From Xylogone sp. PMI_703 (Eukaryota; Ascomycota; Leotiomycetes): 64,000 bases of DNA. The position numbers and the translations under genes were made by a program. The notes beneath the pieces are model-generated. The model worked only from the letters and a program-made list of their open reading frames with translations. It was not told the DNA's origin and made no database searches. Positions 26,688 through 37,942 of this stretch are shown piece after piece. The stretch spans positions 248,001 through 312,000 of the forward strand of contig JAJTUQ010000007.1 in NCBI GenBank assembly GCA_021399445.1. Reading direction: 5' to 3'. Numbering within the stretch: the first letter of the stretch is position 1; the number at the start of each line of letters is the position of its first letter.

Positions 26688-27325
26688 TTTGACTGTAATC
26701 TCGTAAAGCAAATACTGTCAGACGTCTGGCTGAAGGGAACAGGTAATTAGGTTGACTTTGTAGCCACATAACTTAAGTTGACACCCAACTATCATGATCA
26801 CTCATAGTTATTGTACTCCCCATGAACTGTGAACCAAACCGGATGGGATACTCGCGGAATCTCCGCCTGGCTCTATTAGGAAATCCGTCGCTTGTACGCG
26901 GAAAAGCCGACGGTGCGGGGACCCCAGATACCGAGGCCCCCAGGCTGTACTCACTCCTCCGGAAGTTGATGCCGCAGGAATCTGCGGGTCGGATGGGTTC
27001 CTATTGGAAACCTTGCACAGAAGAGGACTGGGGATTATTGGAAAGCAGTCGAGACAAATTGAAAATTACTAAGTGAATAACTCGAACACCGATTATTTCA
27101 CTGATCTGAACAAAGTTGATGTGTTAACATATTGGTTATATGTATCGGCAGTTCCACTTTCCTTGGGAGGGTCACCAGCCTCGCACAATCACAATTTACC
27201 TCACTTTTTACTTATATCACCTCTTGCTTCACTCTGCATCATCGATTTATCTAGAAAAGTCTGAAACATATAAGGAGATTCACACGATCTTGACGTGTTC
27301 TGCATAATTTAAAGACTCCTATCAG
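26688..27325. promoter_or_regulatory. P450 B upstream region with two CGG-N5-CCG sites
   Basis: CGG-N5-CCG occurs at 26855-26865 and 26899-26909 within a locally GC-rich block. The same spacing occurs in the P450 A/monooxygenase promoter (18398-18408). No gene was recognised in this region. Confidence 0.4.
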
Positions 27326-28288
27326 TTACAAATTTTGCTTCAAGAACTTGATTTGAACCTCAGTATTCTCCTGGAACGCCTTGCCTCTGTATGGTTCAAA
27401 ATGCCCACAGCCTTGAATTATGTGAAGCTGTTTAGGCTCACGTGCTGAGGTAAATGCTTGAAGTTGATGCGATGTTGGAACGCTAACATCGTGGTCTCCT
27501 AGCACCATCAATAAAGGAGTTGGCGAGATACGGTGAATGAAACTCATAGGCTCGAAACGAAGCATTCTGAGGAGGGTCATAGTAGTCAATTTATTCTCCC
27601 AATCACCTCCCCGTGTAGCACTCTCCAGGAAGTGATGGTATGCGAATGTATCTGGAAGGATGACTTCCGCATTCCCCTCCTCAGCCTCTTCAAAACTTGA
27701 TGCAATGACACGAGTGACGGGAAAATCATGTCCTGCACGAATATGTGCACGATCTTGAAAGCAGGCTTGCAGAAATTGCGTGTTCCCTCCAAGCAGCAGC
27801 TCGCCTGAGACAAACGGAACTTGTACCACCACAGCTTTAACACGGTGATCAATTGCAGCAGCGCTCATAGCTACTCCTCCTGAGAAGCTTGTTCCCCAGT
27901 AAGCTATCCGCTCGGGATCTACTTCCGGCAGGGATGCCGCATAATCAAAAGCATCAAGATAATCATCTTGTGCCAAAATCGGATTGGAGTCAAATCTAGG
28001 CAACCCACCACTAGCTCCAAAGCATCGATTGTCATATACGAGAGCGTGAAAACCTGCTTTCTGAAAGGCGGCGGCAAAGTCATCAATAAAATGTTCTTTG
28101 AGGGCTGAAAGCTATTCACGATGTCAGTATACGGGGACTATTCATATTTGCAAAGGTTTGAATATAGCAAGGCATACACCAGGAGTAAGTATTATGCAAG
28201 GTCCTTTTTCTTTACCTGCAGAGAAAAACCACCCCTTGAGGGTTATCCCATCGATGGCCGGAAAAGTTATGTCTTTACGGTCTGCCAT
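27326..28288 (-). CDS. Alpha/beta hydrolase (dienelactone hydrolase/YcjY-like)
   Basis: Two exons, complement(27326..28111, 28178..28288), 298 aa. The nucleophile elbow is YWGTSFSGGVA (Ser of GxSxxG), the acid is in VLGDHDVSVP, and the catalytic His is in IQGCGHFEPY. KGWFFSAG near the N-terminus and YDNRCFGASGG before the nucleophile are typical of the family that hydrolyses esters or modifies polyketide-like substrates in fungal toxin and pigment clusters. It has no signal peptide, so it is probably cytosolic. It sits next to P450 B in the same orientation. The substrate is unknown. Confidence 0.88.
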
Positions 28289-29230
28289 CGTTACGCTCTT
28301 GTCAATTTGATGCAATACAACAATAGCTGGAAACAGTAAGATATTAAAGACTAAGAAGATAATGCTAAAATTATTGAACAGAAATGTAAAATCCTGATTA
28401 AGATGCCCGACGAATATACGTACTTGTAATAACAAGATAATTAGAAAAGTGCCACAATCTCAACCGGGCTCTACTAACAGAAATGCCGAAATTGTAAGCC
28501 GAGAATGAGAAGAGAAGATTTATAAGATATTGTCTACTCTTTTTTACCTTGGTTAAAAGTTGTACGTATTAGATAACTCCCTGGATTGCGCCTAGACACA
28601 AAATTGCGAAAGTGCCGTAAGCTTTACCGAAGCTCTATTCACCAAAGGGATATACCGTTAAACTAGGATTATAGATTAACTTGTAAACTCAAGTCTTCTT
28701 TCCGTTATTCTCTAAGAGCATTAACAACTATTGGATATAATATATAGTCTTGGCGGTTTTATATACTTGAAATAGCAGACAATAAACTAGCTTATATAAC
28801 TATAGTTAGTCTACTTATGTAAAAAGATAATCAATTCCTTGACTTTTACCACATTAGGACCATTGTTCCGACAATTTGTCATATATGTTCCAGGTTATAC
28901 ATAAATTCCGCCCATTCGTGAATCGACTAGCTCTCCGGCAAATCAATCGGTATATGTGAGCAAATTTGACTGAGATAATCTTAGCCCAATATCTTATACA
29001 TTAAATTACATAATATAAGATGTTATTCTTTTTATGAATAATTTATCTTGCTTTGAAAGATTATTAATACTGTCAGTACCACTGGTTAAATGTATATAAA
29101 ACTCTAATATATCTTGATTTTTTTTATTTCGTCCTGGATATAATCGTATATCTATTTGATATAAGTTATTGATGAATTTAAATCTAAGTTACTGCATCAA
29201 TATAATAATTTTATCAATATTTCCAACAAA
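28289..29230. other. Divergent intergenic region, hydrolase and aldoxime dehydratase
   Basis: About 940 bp of very AT-rich DNA forming a head-to-head promoter region for the hydrolase (leftward) and the dehydratase-family gene (rightward). No CGG-Nx-CCG pair of the cluster type was found. Confidence 0.45.
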
Positions 29231-30337
29231 ATGGTTCTCATACTTCCTTTCTGGGAACGTCAACCAAAGAGCAAAACCTCCATTTTTGCATTATTTGGCA
29301 TCCAGTTCACTGGCCAGCTTATTGACACAAAAAAATCTTACTTTAAGTCATTGATTAATCTCCTAAAAGGCAAAGACATGTCTATCAATGTTGATTACTA
29401 TATCCAACCTCCGCAGCCTAATATAGGCATTTGCCATTCCACTACTGTCATAATATCATACTGGCTTGAGAGCGATGATTATCGCATATGGTGGGAGAGC
29501 ATTCCTGTCCAGAGGTTTTGGAAAGATACAATTCTCATAGATGAAGAGGCTGGTGTATGGCGCGAGGTTTTAACGATGCCGGTGGGAAGGTTTATGTATA
29601 TCTCTTCACGGCATGCTCGAGCAGGATTTGCGAAAACACCGGGTATCGAAGATCTCAGCTATGTGGAAACAGATCCGGAAAAAGATAAGAAATATTGGGG
29701 AATATATCGAGAGAGGATGCCGGACTGGGTAAACGACCCATTTGACTCCCCCTACACTATTGAATCATCATCCTCTTTAGACAATGGGAAAATCCCAATT
29801 ACAATTATGGATCCTAGTACCAAGGAGAGGACTATCCATCGTGGTCGAGTCTACCTTCCGAAAGGAATAGATAATGTGGTTTGGGTTCATGAATATCAGG
29901 ACTACACAGAAATGGATGCACGCGAAAATGAGCTCTGGAAAGAGAAGATCACGGCTCATGCTGAGTCTTGGATCAACTACCTCGATACCAGGAGGGATGA
30001 AGGTGGAGTACTGTCGTTCCAAAAACTAGTATATGCTCATGCGACAAGTGAAGGGGATGTAGTACCCAATCCTGGGATTACAAGTCAGTTTGTGTGCTTC
30101 CTTGATCTTGCACATTTCGAGGCTACTGGGAAAAATCATCGTGGCCATCGTCAAGCTCGATCTTCGCTTGAGCGTTTATATTATGCGCCAAAAGGAGAGA
30201 TGAACGGTGAGAGAGGCCGCCTTCACATCATAGTGGAGATGATGGTATTGAAATCGGGAGATTTTGAAGCAGAATATGTTGGTTGCCGAGAGGGTACAGG
30301 GCTAATGGCATACGAAAACCTCATCACATCAGGATAA
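29231..30337 (+). CDS. Aldoxime dehydratase family protein, divergent active site
   Basis: Single exon, 368 aa. It is recognised as the heme-dependent phenylacetaldoxime dehydratase family by ordered blocks: IFALFGIQF, YWLESDDYRIWWES, WREVLTMPVGRF, KYWGIYRERMPDW, the DNVVWVHEYQDYTEMDARE segment, KNHRGH, and GCREGTGLM near the end. The family converts aldoximes to nitriles using ferrous heme. By comparison with bacterial enzymes recalled from the family, the second His of KNHRGH should be the proximal heme ligand and an Arg in YRER is kept. The Ser of the RSGQDW block and the catalytic His of the Y-H-E block appear replaced (EYQD and IIVEM). The N-terminus is a little short. It neighbours P450s and a hydrolase. 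Family confident, activity doubtful. Confidence 0.8.
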   Translation: MVLILPFWERQPKSKTSIFALFGIQFTGQLIDTKKSYFKSLINLLKGKDMSINVDYYIQPPQPNIGICHSTTVIISYWLESDDYRIWWESIPVQRFWKDTILIDEEAGVWREVLTMPVGRFMYISSRHARAGFAKTPGIEDLSYVETDPEKDKKYWGIYRERMPDWVNDPFDSPYTIESSSSLDNGKIPITIMDPSTKERTIHRGRVYLPKGIDNVVWVHEYQDYTEMDARENELWKEKITAHAESWINYLDTRRDEGGVLSFQKLVYAHATSEGDVVPNPGITSQFVCFLDLAHFEATGKNHRGHRQARSSLERLYYAPKGEMNGERGRLHIIVEMMVLKSGDFEAEYVGCREGTGLMAYENLITSG

Positions 30338-30775
30338 CGAGTTATTCCGGTTACTTTTTATCTTCTTTTCTTTTACCTGACAGAATAATATCTAGTAGTT
30401 CACTTCATAGCTTATTTACCTATTTGAATTCTGAATTTCAATGATACTGAAATTTTATCCATCTACAGCCTTTTATGATAACAACAAAATCTAAGCTAGA
30501 CCGGACAACTGGTGGAGGTTTCTTAATCCTTGTACTTATCTCATTGAAACACTGGGTATATGCTCGTACTAGGGTTTTACTGCTACTAAATTTTTAATTA
30601 CTTACTGTTTGTTCTCAAATACAAGGTTTCTCTGGTACGGTTTCTGGCGATATTACCCAAATTTTTTTATGTAATGGACTTTTTATATGTTGATTAAAAA
30701 ACATTTCAAAATCTGTTGTTGTATATCACAGTGTGGTGAAAGAAATAATATAGGTGGTCAGTGATAGCATAGAAA

Positions 30776-32452
30776 TTAGATCATCAGTCCTCTGGACATG
30801 AATTTATCTATGATCCCTTGGCATAAATCTGTCTGATCGCTGGGTGAGAGATATAATTTTAATATTTCTTGTGCAACTTTAAAAGGGAATAGAGAGGTAA
30901 GGGGTCCGTATAATTTCACCTCGTCTTGTAGTAGGTATTCCATGCTTTGGCAGATGAAAAATGATAATTCAAGTGTTCTTGTCTGGGGATGATATGCAGA
31001 GGGTTCAGCGTTTATGTCCTGAGTTAAGTTAGGGAACTGTAACTCTATTCGTTCCATGTGTGTGATACAAACGATCCTGAAAGCCCAGAGGTAGGTAAAA
31101 GCGTTTGCAATCAACACATTTCGAAACCAAATGTGAGTCTTCTGATCAGTTACTGACGTAGGATACCGTTCATTCACCATGTGAGAACGCTTAGGCCAAT
31201 AGAGAGGTTTGGGTGTGTCGAGTCGGTATTGCAGCTCCCACTGGTCGAGCGTAATAAGAGCTTGGGAAAATTTCAACCATATATCGCGAGCAGTTGGATA
31301 ATCATTACTCAATGGGGATTCTATTAACATGTCAAACATCTCTAGTAGTGAAGGGATACCGGCGATATCGTTTATAAGGGACTGCAAATGTGAAGGAGGG
31401 TGAAGGAGAAACGGAACAGTCTGCCATTCCGCTGATGCCAGAAAGAAGGGCTTTCGTGACTTAAAGGCTTCGAAAAGCTAGCCTAGTTGTTAGCAAGCTA
31501 TATACTTCATGATGTCCTGCAGTCATAATTGACTTACAAGTAGAGGCCGTATTCCTGTGAACAGCTGATGTGAGACCCCAGTGCGGAACCTTTCAGGGCC
31601 AGAGAGTTGTAGGACAGAAGTGATTCCTTTAAGATGCACTAACCAGCCATCTTTCAATGTTGGCATCATGAGCTATAATAAGATTGTCAGCTACCGGCAA
31701 TTGAACACTGTATGGATGTTTCTTACCTCGGACAAGCTTAAGCACATGCTGGCGGCAACTAAATCCGTACAACATGAGTTATATGCCGTCAACAGATTGT
31801 TCTGCAGTAAGGCCAATGCAGAACCATATGCTTGGCTACACACCGGGACTTCCGGGCTTGATGTAATCTCTTTCCTTCTAACAACTAGTCCGAGTGTGCC
31901 TATCGCCGCGTAGAGGACCCCGTCCAGCCTGCCTTTGCCTGCCAAATTTGAAAGTACTCCGACCCAAGAACCACATATCAGGTACGCAGGCATACCCAAG
32001 CCAGAGAGGATAGATAATGACTCCAACCAGGGAGCATAGTTGCTCACAATCAAAGCAGAGGATTCTTCCAAAAAGGACTGTCTAGGAAGCAAAGAGGGCG
32101 GCACACCCCGATGTCCGGCTGTTGCCATTCCTCTGGTGATGGCATCAGGGTTTCCAGGACGGCCTGCATTCTGAAGGACATGACTTGATCGCTCACTCTC
32201 GGTATTAGTACGGACACCTTCTGTCGGCACCTTAGCGGAAGATGGTGATGAGCGTTGCTGGTGTTTGAAAAGAAAGTCATGCTCATATCCAGCACACTCC
32301 CGCCTAGAGAAAAGGCACTGGCTACAGGCGGGCTTCTTCCCATCGCACTAGCCGCCAGTCAATATTGAAACGAAAAGGGGGCGGTTTCGATCACTTGCAC
32401 CCAATTTGCGAGCTCTGCAGGTGTGGCATATATTGGTCTGCCTGATCTTCAT
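30776..32452 (-). CDS. Zn2Cys6 transcription factor with GC-AG intron (TF3)
   Basis: Four exons, complement(30776..31477, 31538..31672, 31727..32347, 32399..32452), 503 aa. The zinc cluster is CHTCRARKLG, an intron, then CDGKKPACSQCLFSRRECAGYE; Gly replaces the usual basic residue before the third Cys. Intron 1 (51 nt) begins GCAAGT, the classic GC-AG donor. The C-terminal half matches the fungal-specific TF 2 type: LLFEAFKSRKPFFLASAEW, SLINDIAGIPSLLEMFD, and YLDPS-like LYLSPSDQTDLCQGIIDKF. It lies tail-to-tail with the aldoxime dehydratase gene and is a possible regulator of it. Confidence 0.85.
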
Positions 32453-33300
32453 CTTTGTTGTACTGCAGCCGAACCTCGTGTCACTAGATAGTTCTTGTTA
32501 CCCTAACGGTAGTGAGAGATCTATAGCAGAGAAAATGGAGAAGTAAGACAGCCGAAATAATGTCGCAATTCCCGCCAAGAGGAAGGAGCCCTGTAGTATC
32601 TTGTATCGGTGGCGTTGATACCTGTTGCTGGGCGGGTAATGTTGCCTAAGGAGGTTAGAGATCACTAAAAGAACGCATCGCATGGATCCGCTAGTCCACC
32701 CGATTTGCAAGCAATTGGGAATAACAACATTACACTAGTTTGTACTTGTTATACCACCATCCTCTGCCTTAAATATTGCACCTTTCCAGAGTCAAAGCTG
32801 GGATTACAAATCTGGGATTACAAATACTAGGGAGCTATAACTGTTGGAGAAAACGGTGGTGTAAAAATGCTTTATACTTAATTGAGAACATACTAAGTTG
32901 AACCTAGAGCTTCGCTGTGGACCTCCATATACATAACAAAACAATCTAAGATGCTGCTTAAGTTCAAATGGTTAGACTACTGAGGAAGAGGTTCTAGCCT
33001 TGCAACATGTTCCTAATTCAGGTCCCTCCTAGGCAGACTGAGTTCACGTGTATAACTCTTTATTACTGGCCATCTGAGGTCGGCAAGTCGGGTAGCAATG
33101 TATAGAAAAGAGCACGCCTTGTTCGACGCGTCTAAGATAGTGTTACGATAGTAGAGCCTTTAATATTTTCTTACAATAGTCTAATATTGCTACTGTAGAG
33201 CATCTATCTAGAGAAAATGAATCTCTAGTTTGACAAACCGAGGTAGACGGTGTCGCGAGTAATAATATTGGAATAGGAACCACCTGGATACATCCAAGCT
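32453..33300. other. Intergenic region
   Basis: About 850 bp upstream of TF3 and downstream of the GST. No gene was recognised. Confidence 0.5.
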
Positions 33301-34091
33301 CTATAAAGTCGACTTTATCCCTTCTGCTTCTAGCGTAACCTTTACTGCGTCCATCCTCACCAGATTCTCCACCAATGCTGTATATTTAGGGTATGTCTTC
33401 TTCATATCAAACCCCGTCTCTTGGCCCCATCGAAAGAAAACAAACAGATATGGGTCTACCGCTGTCAGGGCCTCTCCGACTGCATATACGCCAGCGAGTT
33501 TCTCTTCAATATGATCAAAGCAATCCTTCACATTTTCTCGTGCCTTCACCTTTATGCCCAGGAAGTCAGCAGGATTGTTAGTCCAGCGGTTAGGGCGGAA
33601 AAGATGGCCAAAGCCACCACCATGTAGTGATGCTGAGAGCCAACTCAACCATTCATATACTCTAGCAGTGTCAAGAGGTGTCTGTCCCATTATGCATCTG
33701 TCTGGGATCAGGTTGGAGATGGCTGTAGCAATGGCGGGGACTTCTGTAATGATGGTTCCATCTATAGAGATTACAGGGACGCGCATTTTGGGGTTTATGA
33801 GGTGGAATTCTTCAGGGAAGGTGACTCGCGTCTCATTTGCTCTCAAGAAAACTGTAATATCTCAGGCTCAGCATTTATTCGACAGAGCAAACAGGGAGAA
33901 GATGAGGAAAAACGGAACAGAATCATTCATGTTTAGAATTATGCGCGCCCATTGTAGCTTGCTTTAGTTGAGACAGAATACTGTTCTTGGGATTACCTAC
34001 TGGCCTTGAACTCCATTCCCGACTCTTGAAGAAGGATATGTGGTGCGAGGGAACATGCCCCCGGTGCGCAGTAAAATATGATCTTAGGCAT
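33301..34091 (-). CDS. Glutathione S-transferase
   Basis: Two exons, complement(33301..33851, 34001..34091), 213 aa. The N-terminal thioredoxin-like domain starts MPKIIFYCAPGACSLAPH, with the Ser/Cys active-site region of bacterial-type GSTs. The cis-Pro is in KMRVPVI and the glutathione-binding turn is around GTIITEVPAI. The C-terminal helical domain includes RVYEWLSWLSASLHGGGFG and DPYLFVFFRWG. The intron is 149 nt, longer than most here. The start of this exon resembles beta-class enzymes (CxPGACSLAPHI). Likely role: conjugation or detoxification near an oxidative cluster. The substrate is unknown. Confidence 0.88.
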
Positions 34092-35607
34092 CCTGTGAAT
34101 TTCGGAAAAGTGCTGGTTCTGCTATTGAATCGGAGCCCTATTCAATTTACTTAGAATATTTGCTTCACGAAATAAACAAAACTTATTATGGTCCTCTTTT
34201 GGGTTGCTAGCTACCTAAGTGATGTATAGAATACGTCCGCAGTAGGTGTCCCTGATTAGAAATTAGCTGGTTCTAGAACGGTGACTTTCAAATCGAATTC
34301 AATTGCTTACTTCCCCATGGCAAACAGCTAGAGTTTCTTGTTCTATCACTTAGTAATGGTGTGAGGTGGAGAAGATACAAGCAGGGTTTAACTTTAGCTA
34401 CAGTTATACGAAGTGATATTACGAAGTCGCATGCTGGGAAATAAGACTCCGTGATAGGACGGAGCATGTGTTTCATACCATGTGCTATTACTTTCCCTGT
34501 CTCGAAGCAACCATGTACCAGCCGCGATCTAACTCCGTTGTCATTGTCTCCAGAATATCAAAAGCATATTTACCGTCACCGGAATGAAACGATTTACGAT
34601 GGCTACACGTGTAGTTCTCTTTAGGAAATTAAACCCGCCAAGAATGTAACGTCGACTAGTGCTAGCCGAATTAAGAATAGGCTGGAGACTCTATTTCCAC
34701 TCCCCTCTCGAATAGTCTCTTATGGTACAGGCCCAACCTAATTACTATATTGGGTCAGGTTTAAACCTTCAGTGAAGAAGCAATACTTCACTGCGTTCAA
34801 TTTCTCCCTGGCTTATGAATCCCAAAGCGCCTTTCGGGCTTTAGCTAGGTAAACAACTTAAGGCCTCCCCACTGCTTTCGATAATGTTACAGCTAATGCC
34901 AACCTTCATCCATCCCAGTCGGACTCTGTAAAACCGACTTTGGCCTTGGAATAATGTAGATGCTGATCAAATATACAAGTTGCTTTTAAGGTGTCTAACG
35001 GACTAGGGCCCGCAGGAGTACACAGGTTCTTCACATTTCGAACTATCAAACATATTAGAGTTAGCACACCTTCAAATCTGTATTCAGTTACTTCTGTGGC
35101 AATAGAGACCAGTTTATTAGATATATATCCTATTGTTAAAAACAGCAGTATCACACATTTCTGATCAATACATGTTTGGATTTGCATGTTGTCTTACCTT
35201 CCAATGGTAGAACTTTTGCTAGGCTGCCGTTTCAATAGGATAGTAATGTAACTCAGGATATACCCACAAGCTCTAAACCCCATGGATTTTATTATTAAGC
35301 TTTGCGTTTCTCCATGGAGACTGACTACGGTAGTATTTCCCAGGCTATCCACATCTACGGCAGCAATATGGCATTGCTTGCTTTCGTACAGTGCTGTCCT
35401 TCCGGTTCGGCGAGACAGTTTGGTTAAAGAGATTAGCTAGACCTCTCAATGGTTCATTTTCTACAGGGGTAGTTTTGACGTAGTATTATATATATATATG
35501 AGGAGAAAGTTACTTCAACTTGTAAACTGGTAAAGTAGTACCACCTATTCTTTCATTTCTTTCACTCAGGCATCCATTATTATTTCCCTTTAGAATAATT
35601 ATTCAGT
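34092..35607. other. Intergenic region, 1.5 kb
   Basis: No intact gene is visible. Short AT-rich blocks and a TA run near 35490 are present. The frame at 34906-35187 (minus) has no convincing family match. Confidence 0.45.
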
Positions 35608-37645
35608 ATGGCTGAAGTCTTTGGAGAAGGCGGTACGAACCCATCAACCACTGCGGTCACATTGGTGCCTGACCCAGAAGACCTAGACAAGACGAACCTT
35701 GCAACACCTCAGAGTGACCTCGAGAGGAGCACAATGCCATCTATAGCTTCGTCGGCCACTAATACGAAGAAAGAAGGAGGAGGAGCAGAAGAAGGAGCAG
35801 AAATAACCGAAGAAACAGCCGCTACCCCCGAAGTTCGAGCGACCAAAGGGATCAAAGTAAAAAATACAAAATCATTCAACTCAACATCAACACTGACTTT
35901 ATCCAGTTTTTCCTAGTCGTATTTTCAATCTACTGCTCGTCCCTCCTCTACGGTCTTGACACGACGGTGGTGGCTGATATCCAAGCTGCTGCGGTTGAAA
36001 CCTTTGGTGAGATTGAAAAACTCAGCTGGCTAGGGATTGGATTTCCCCTCGGAAGTGTAGCTATTATTCTCCCAGTGTGAGTGCTCGGGTCATAACTCTT
36101 CAGCCGATCGTTGGTGCTAATTGATTGGTAATAGCGGTAAAGCAAATGGCATGTTCAGTTTGAAATGGCTCTATATCATCAGTATGGTACTCTTTGAGGC
36201 GGGCAGTGCTTTATGTGGAGGTGCTCCAAATATGGATGTTAGTTTAGTCTTTGTCCGTCGCTAAGAAAACAAGTTAGATACTGATCATTTCCTACTCAAT
36301 AGGCTTTAATTGTTGGAAGAGTCATTGCCGGTGCTGGTGGTGCCGGCATTTATCTTGGAGGACTAAACATTGTTTCAACATTGACAACTAGTAATGAGCG
36401 GCCTCTTTATATGAGCGGCTTTGGTGTATGCTGGGGTATTGGTACGATTCTGGGTCCAGTTGTAGGTGGTGCTTTTGCCGACAGCGGTGCGACTTGGAGA
36501 TGGGTAAGTATATTGGAAAAAAAGGGATAACGGCGATTCACATTTCAAATATTCCTAACGTATGGCTACAGGCTTTCTATATCAACATCGTCATCGCGGG
36601 TGTTCTTGGCCCTATTTGGCTCTATTTTATTCCTACATTAGATCCACAGCTGTCGAAGCCTCTATCTCAAAAACTTAAAGATATCGACTGGCTAGGAAGC
36701 ATTCTCAATGCAGGTATCTACGTCGTCTGGGTGATGGGCCTGACATTTGGCGGCGCACAATGGGCATGGTCGGACGGAAGGACCATTGCAACCTTTGTTG
36801 TCTGCGGAGTGTTGATCATTTTGTTCAGCCTGCAACAGCGTTTCGCCATATTCACGACAAAAGAGTTTAGGATATTTCCATGTGCTTTCCTCGAGCATTT
36901 ATATCCACTTCTACTTTTCTTTACCACAGCCTGTACGGCAACCTCTCTCTTTATTTGCATTTATTATACTCCGTTGCTTTTCCAGTTTACTCGAAATGAC
37001 ACCGCCCTGGATGCCGCTGTTCGGCTGCTTCCTTTCATCGTTCTTTGCATAACATCCATCATGGCCAACGGTATGCTCATGCCTAAATTTGGATACTATA
37101 AGCCGTGGTTCATGGCGTCTGGTGCCTTCTTAATCATTGGCGGTTGTCTGATGTATGAGATCCATGCTACAACACCAACATCAAAAATCTATGGTTACAA
37201 CATCCTTGCCGCTGTGGGAACGGGTCTCTCTTCCCAAGCAGCATACTCAGTCTTATCTGTTAAGGTAGCAATGGATCCTAAGTTTGGACCGGCAATGGTT
37301 CCAGAAGCAATTGGCTTCATTAATACAGCTCAGATAGGTACGATTGTTCATGCTCTCGCTATCTCGGGTACTTTATTTCAAAACCTTGGATTTCGATATT
37401 TGAAAGATGCACTCGGCGGCGATGGATTCACAGACGAACAAATTAGAAACGCGCTTGCCGGTACTCAAAGTGCAATATTGCATGGTGCGAGTGAAAGTAT
37501 CAGGGATGCTGCCCTCAATGCCATCGTAAAGGCCTTGGATCAGGTCTTCATCCTTCTGATTGTTGCTGGCGCCTTCTGTCTAGTTGCGGCTATCTTTTTG
37601 AAATGGGAAAAACTTTTCATGCAAATCTCTGCTGGAGGGGCATAA
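35608..37645 (+). CDS. MFS drug/toxin efflux transporter, 14-TM (DHA14-like)
   Basis: Five exons, 35608..35856, 35907..36076, 36135..36237, 36303..36503, 36572..37645, 598 aa. An acidic, Ser/Thr-rich cytoplasmic N-terminus (about 80 aa, with a Gly/Glu low-complexity run) precedes the membrane region. Motif C-like WGIGTILGPVVGGAFAD and motif B-like LIVGRVIAGAGGAGIYLGG are clear, as is LDTTVVADIQ in TM1. These features mark proton-driven exporters of the fungal toxin-efflux group. In context it probably exports a product or a toxic compound of the adjacent oxidative cluster, at the plasma membrane. The substrate is unknown. Confidence 0.92.
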
Positions 37646-37942
37646 CAGGAAAATAATCAGAAAACAACACGTTTTCGACAGCAAGGTAATCGCATTTTCT
37701 AGATAGGTATTTCTCGAGAGAATAGATTAAGGCGTCATTTGGAGCCGGTAATAATAGAAGAACGGTACACTTAGTGTTAGAAATCTATATTAGATAGTTT
37801 GCTTCAATATTTTGAACATATAGCATTATTCCTTTAATTAGACTGGCTATAACCCTCTCTATAATAGCGCATAATATAGTTGCCCATTTCTGCTTTCAAT
37901 ATAATGATGCTATTTGGTGTTGTGAACGCTTTCTATCAACAA

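Noticed and set aside
34906..35187. Minus-strand frame ending in GFTESDWDG, reminiscent of a copia RNase H block
   Set aside because: Only one short resemblance, no reverse transcriptase, integrase or LTR nearby.
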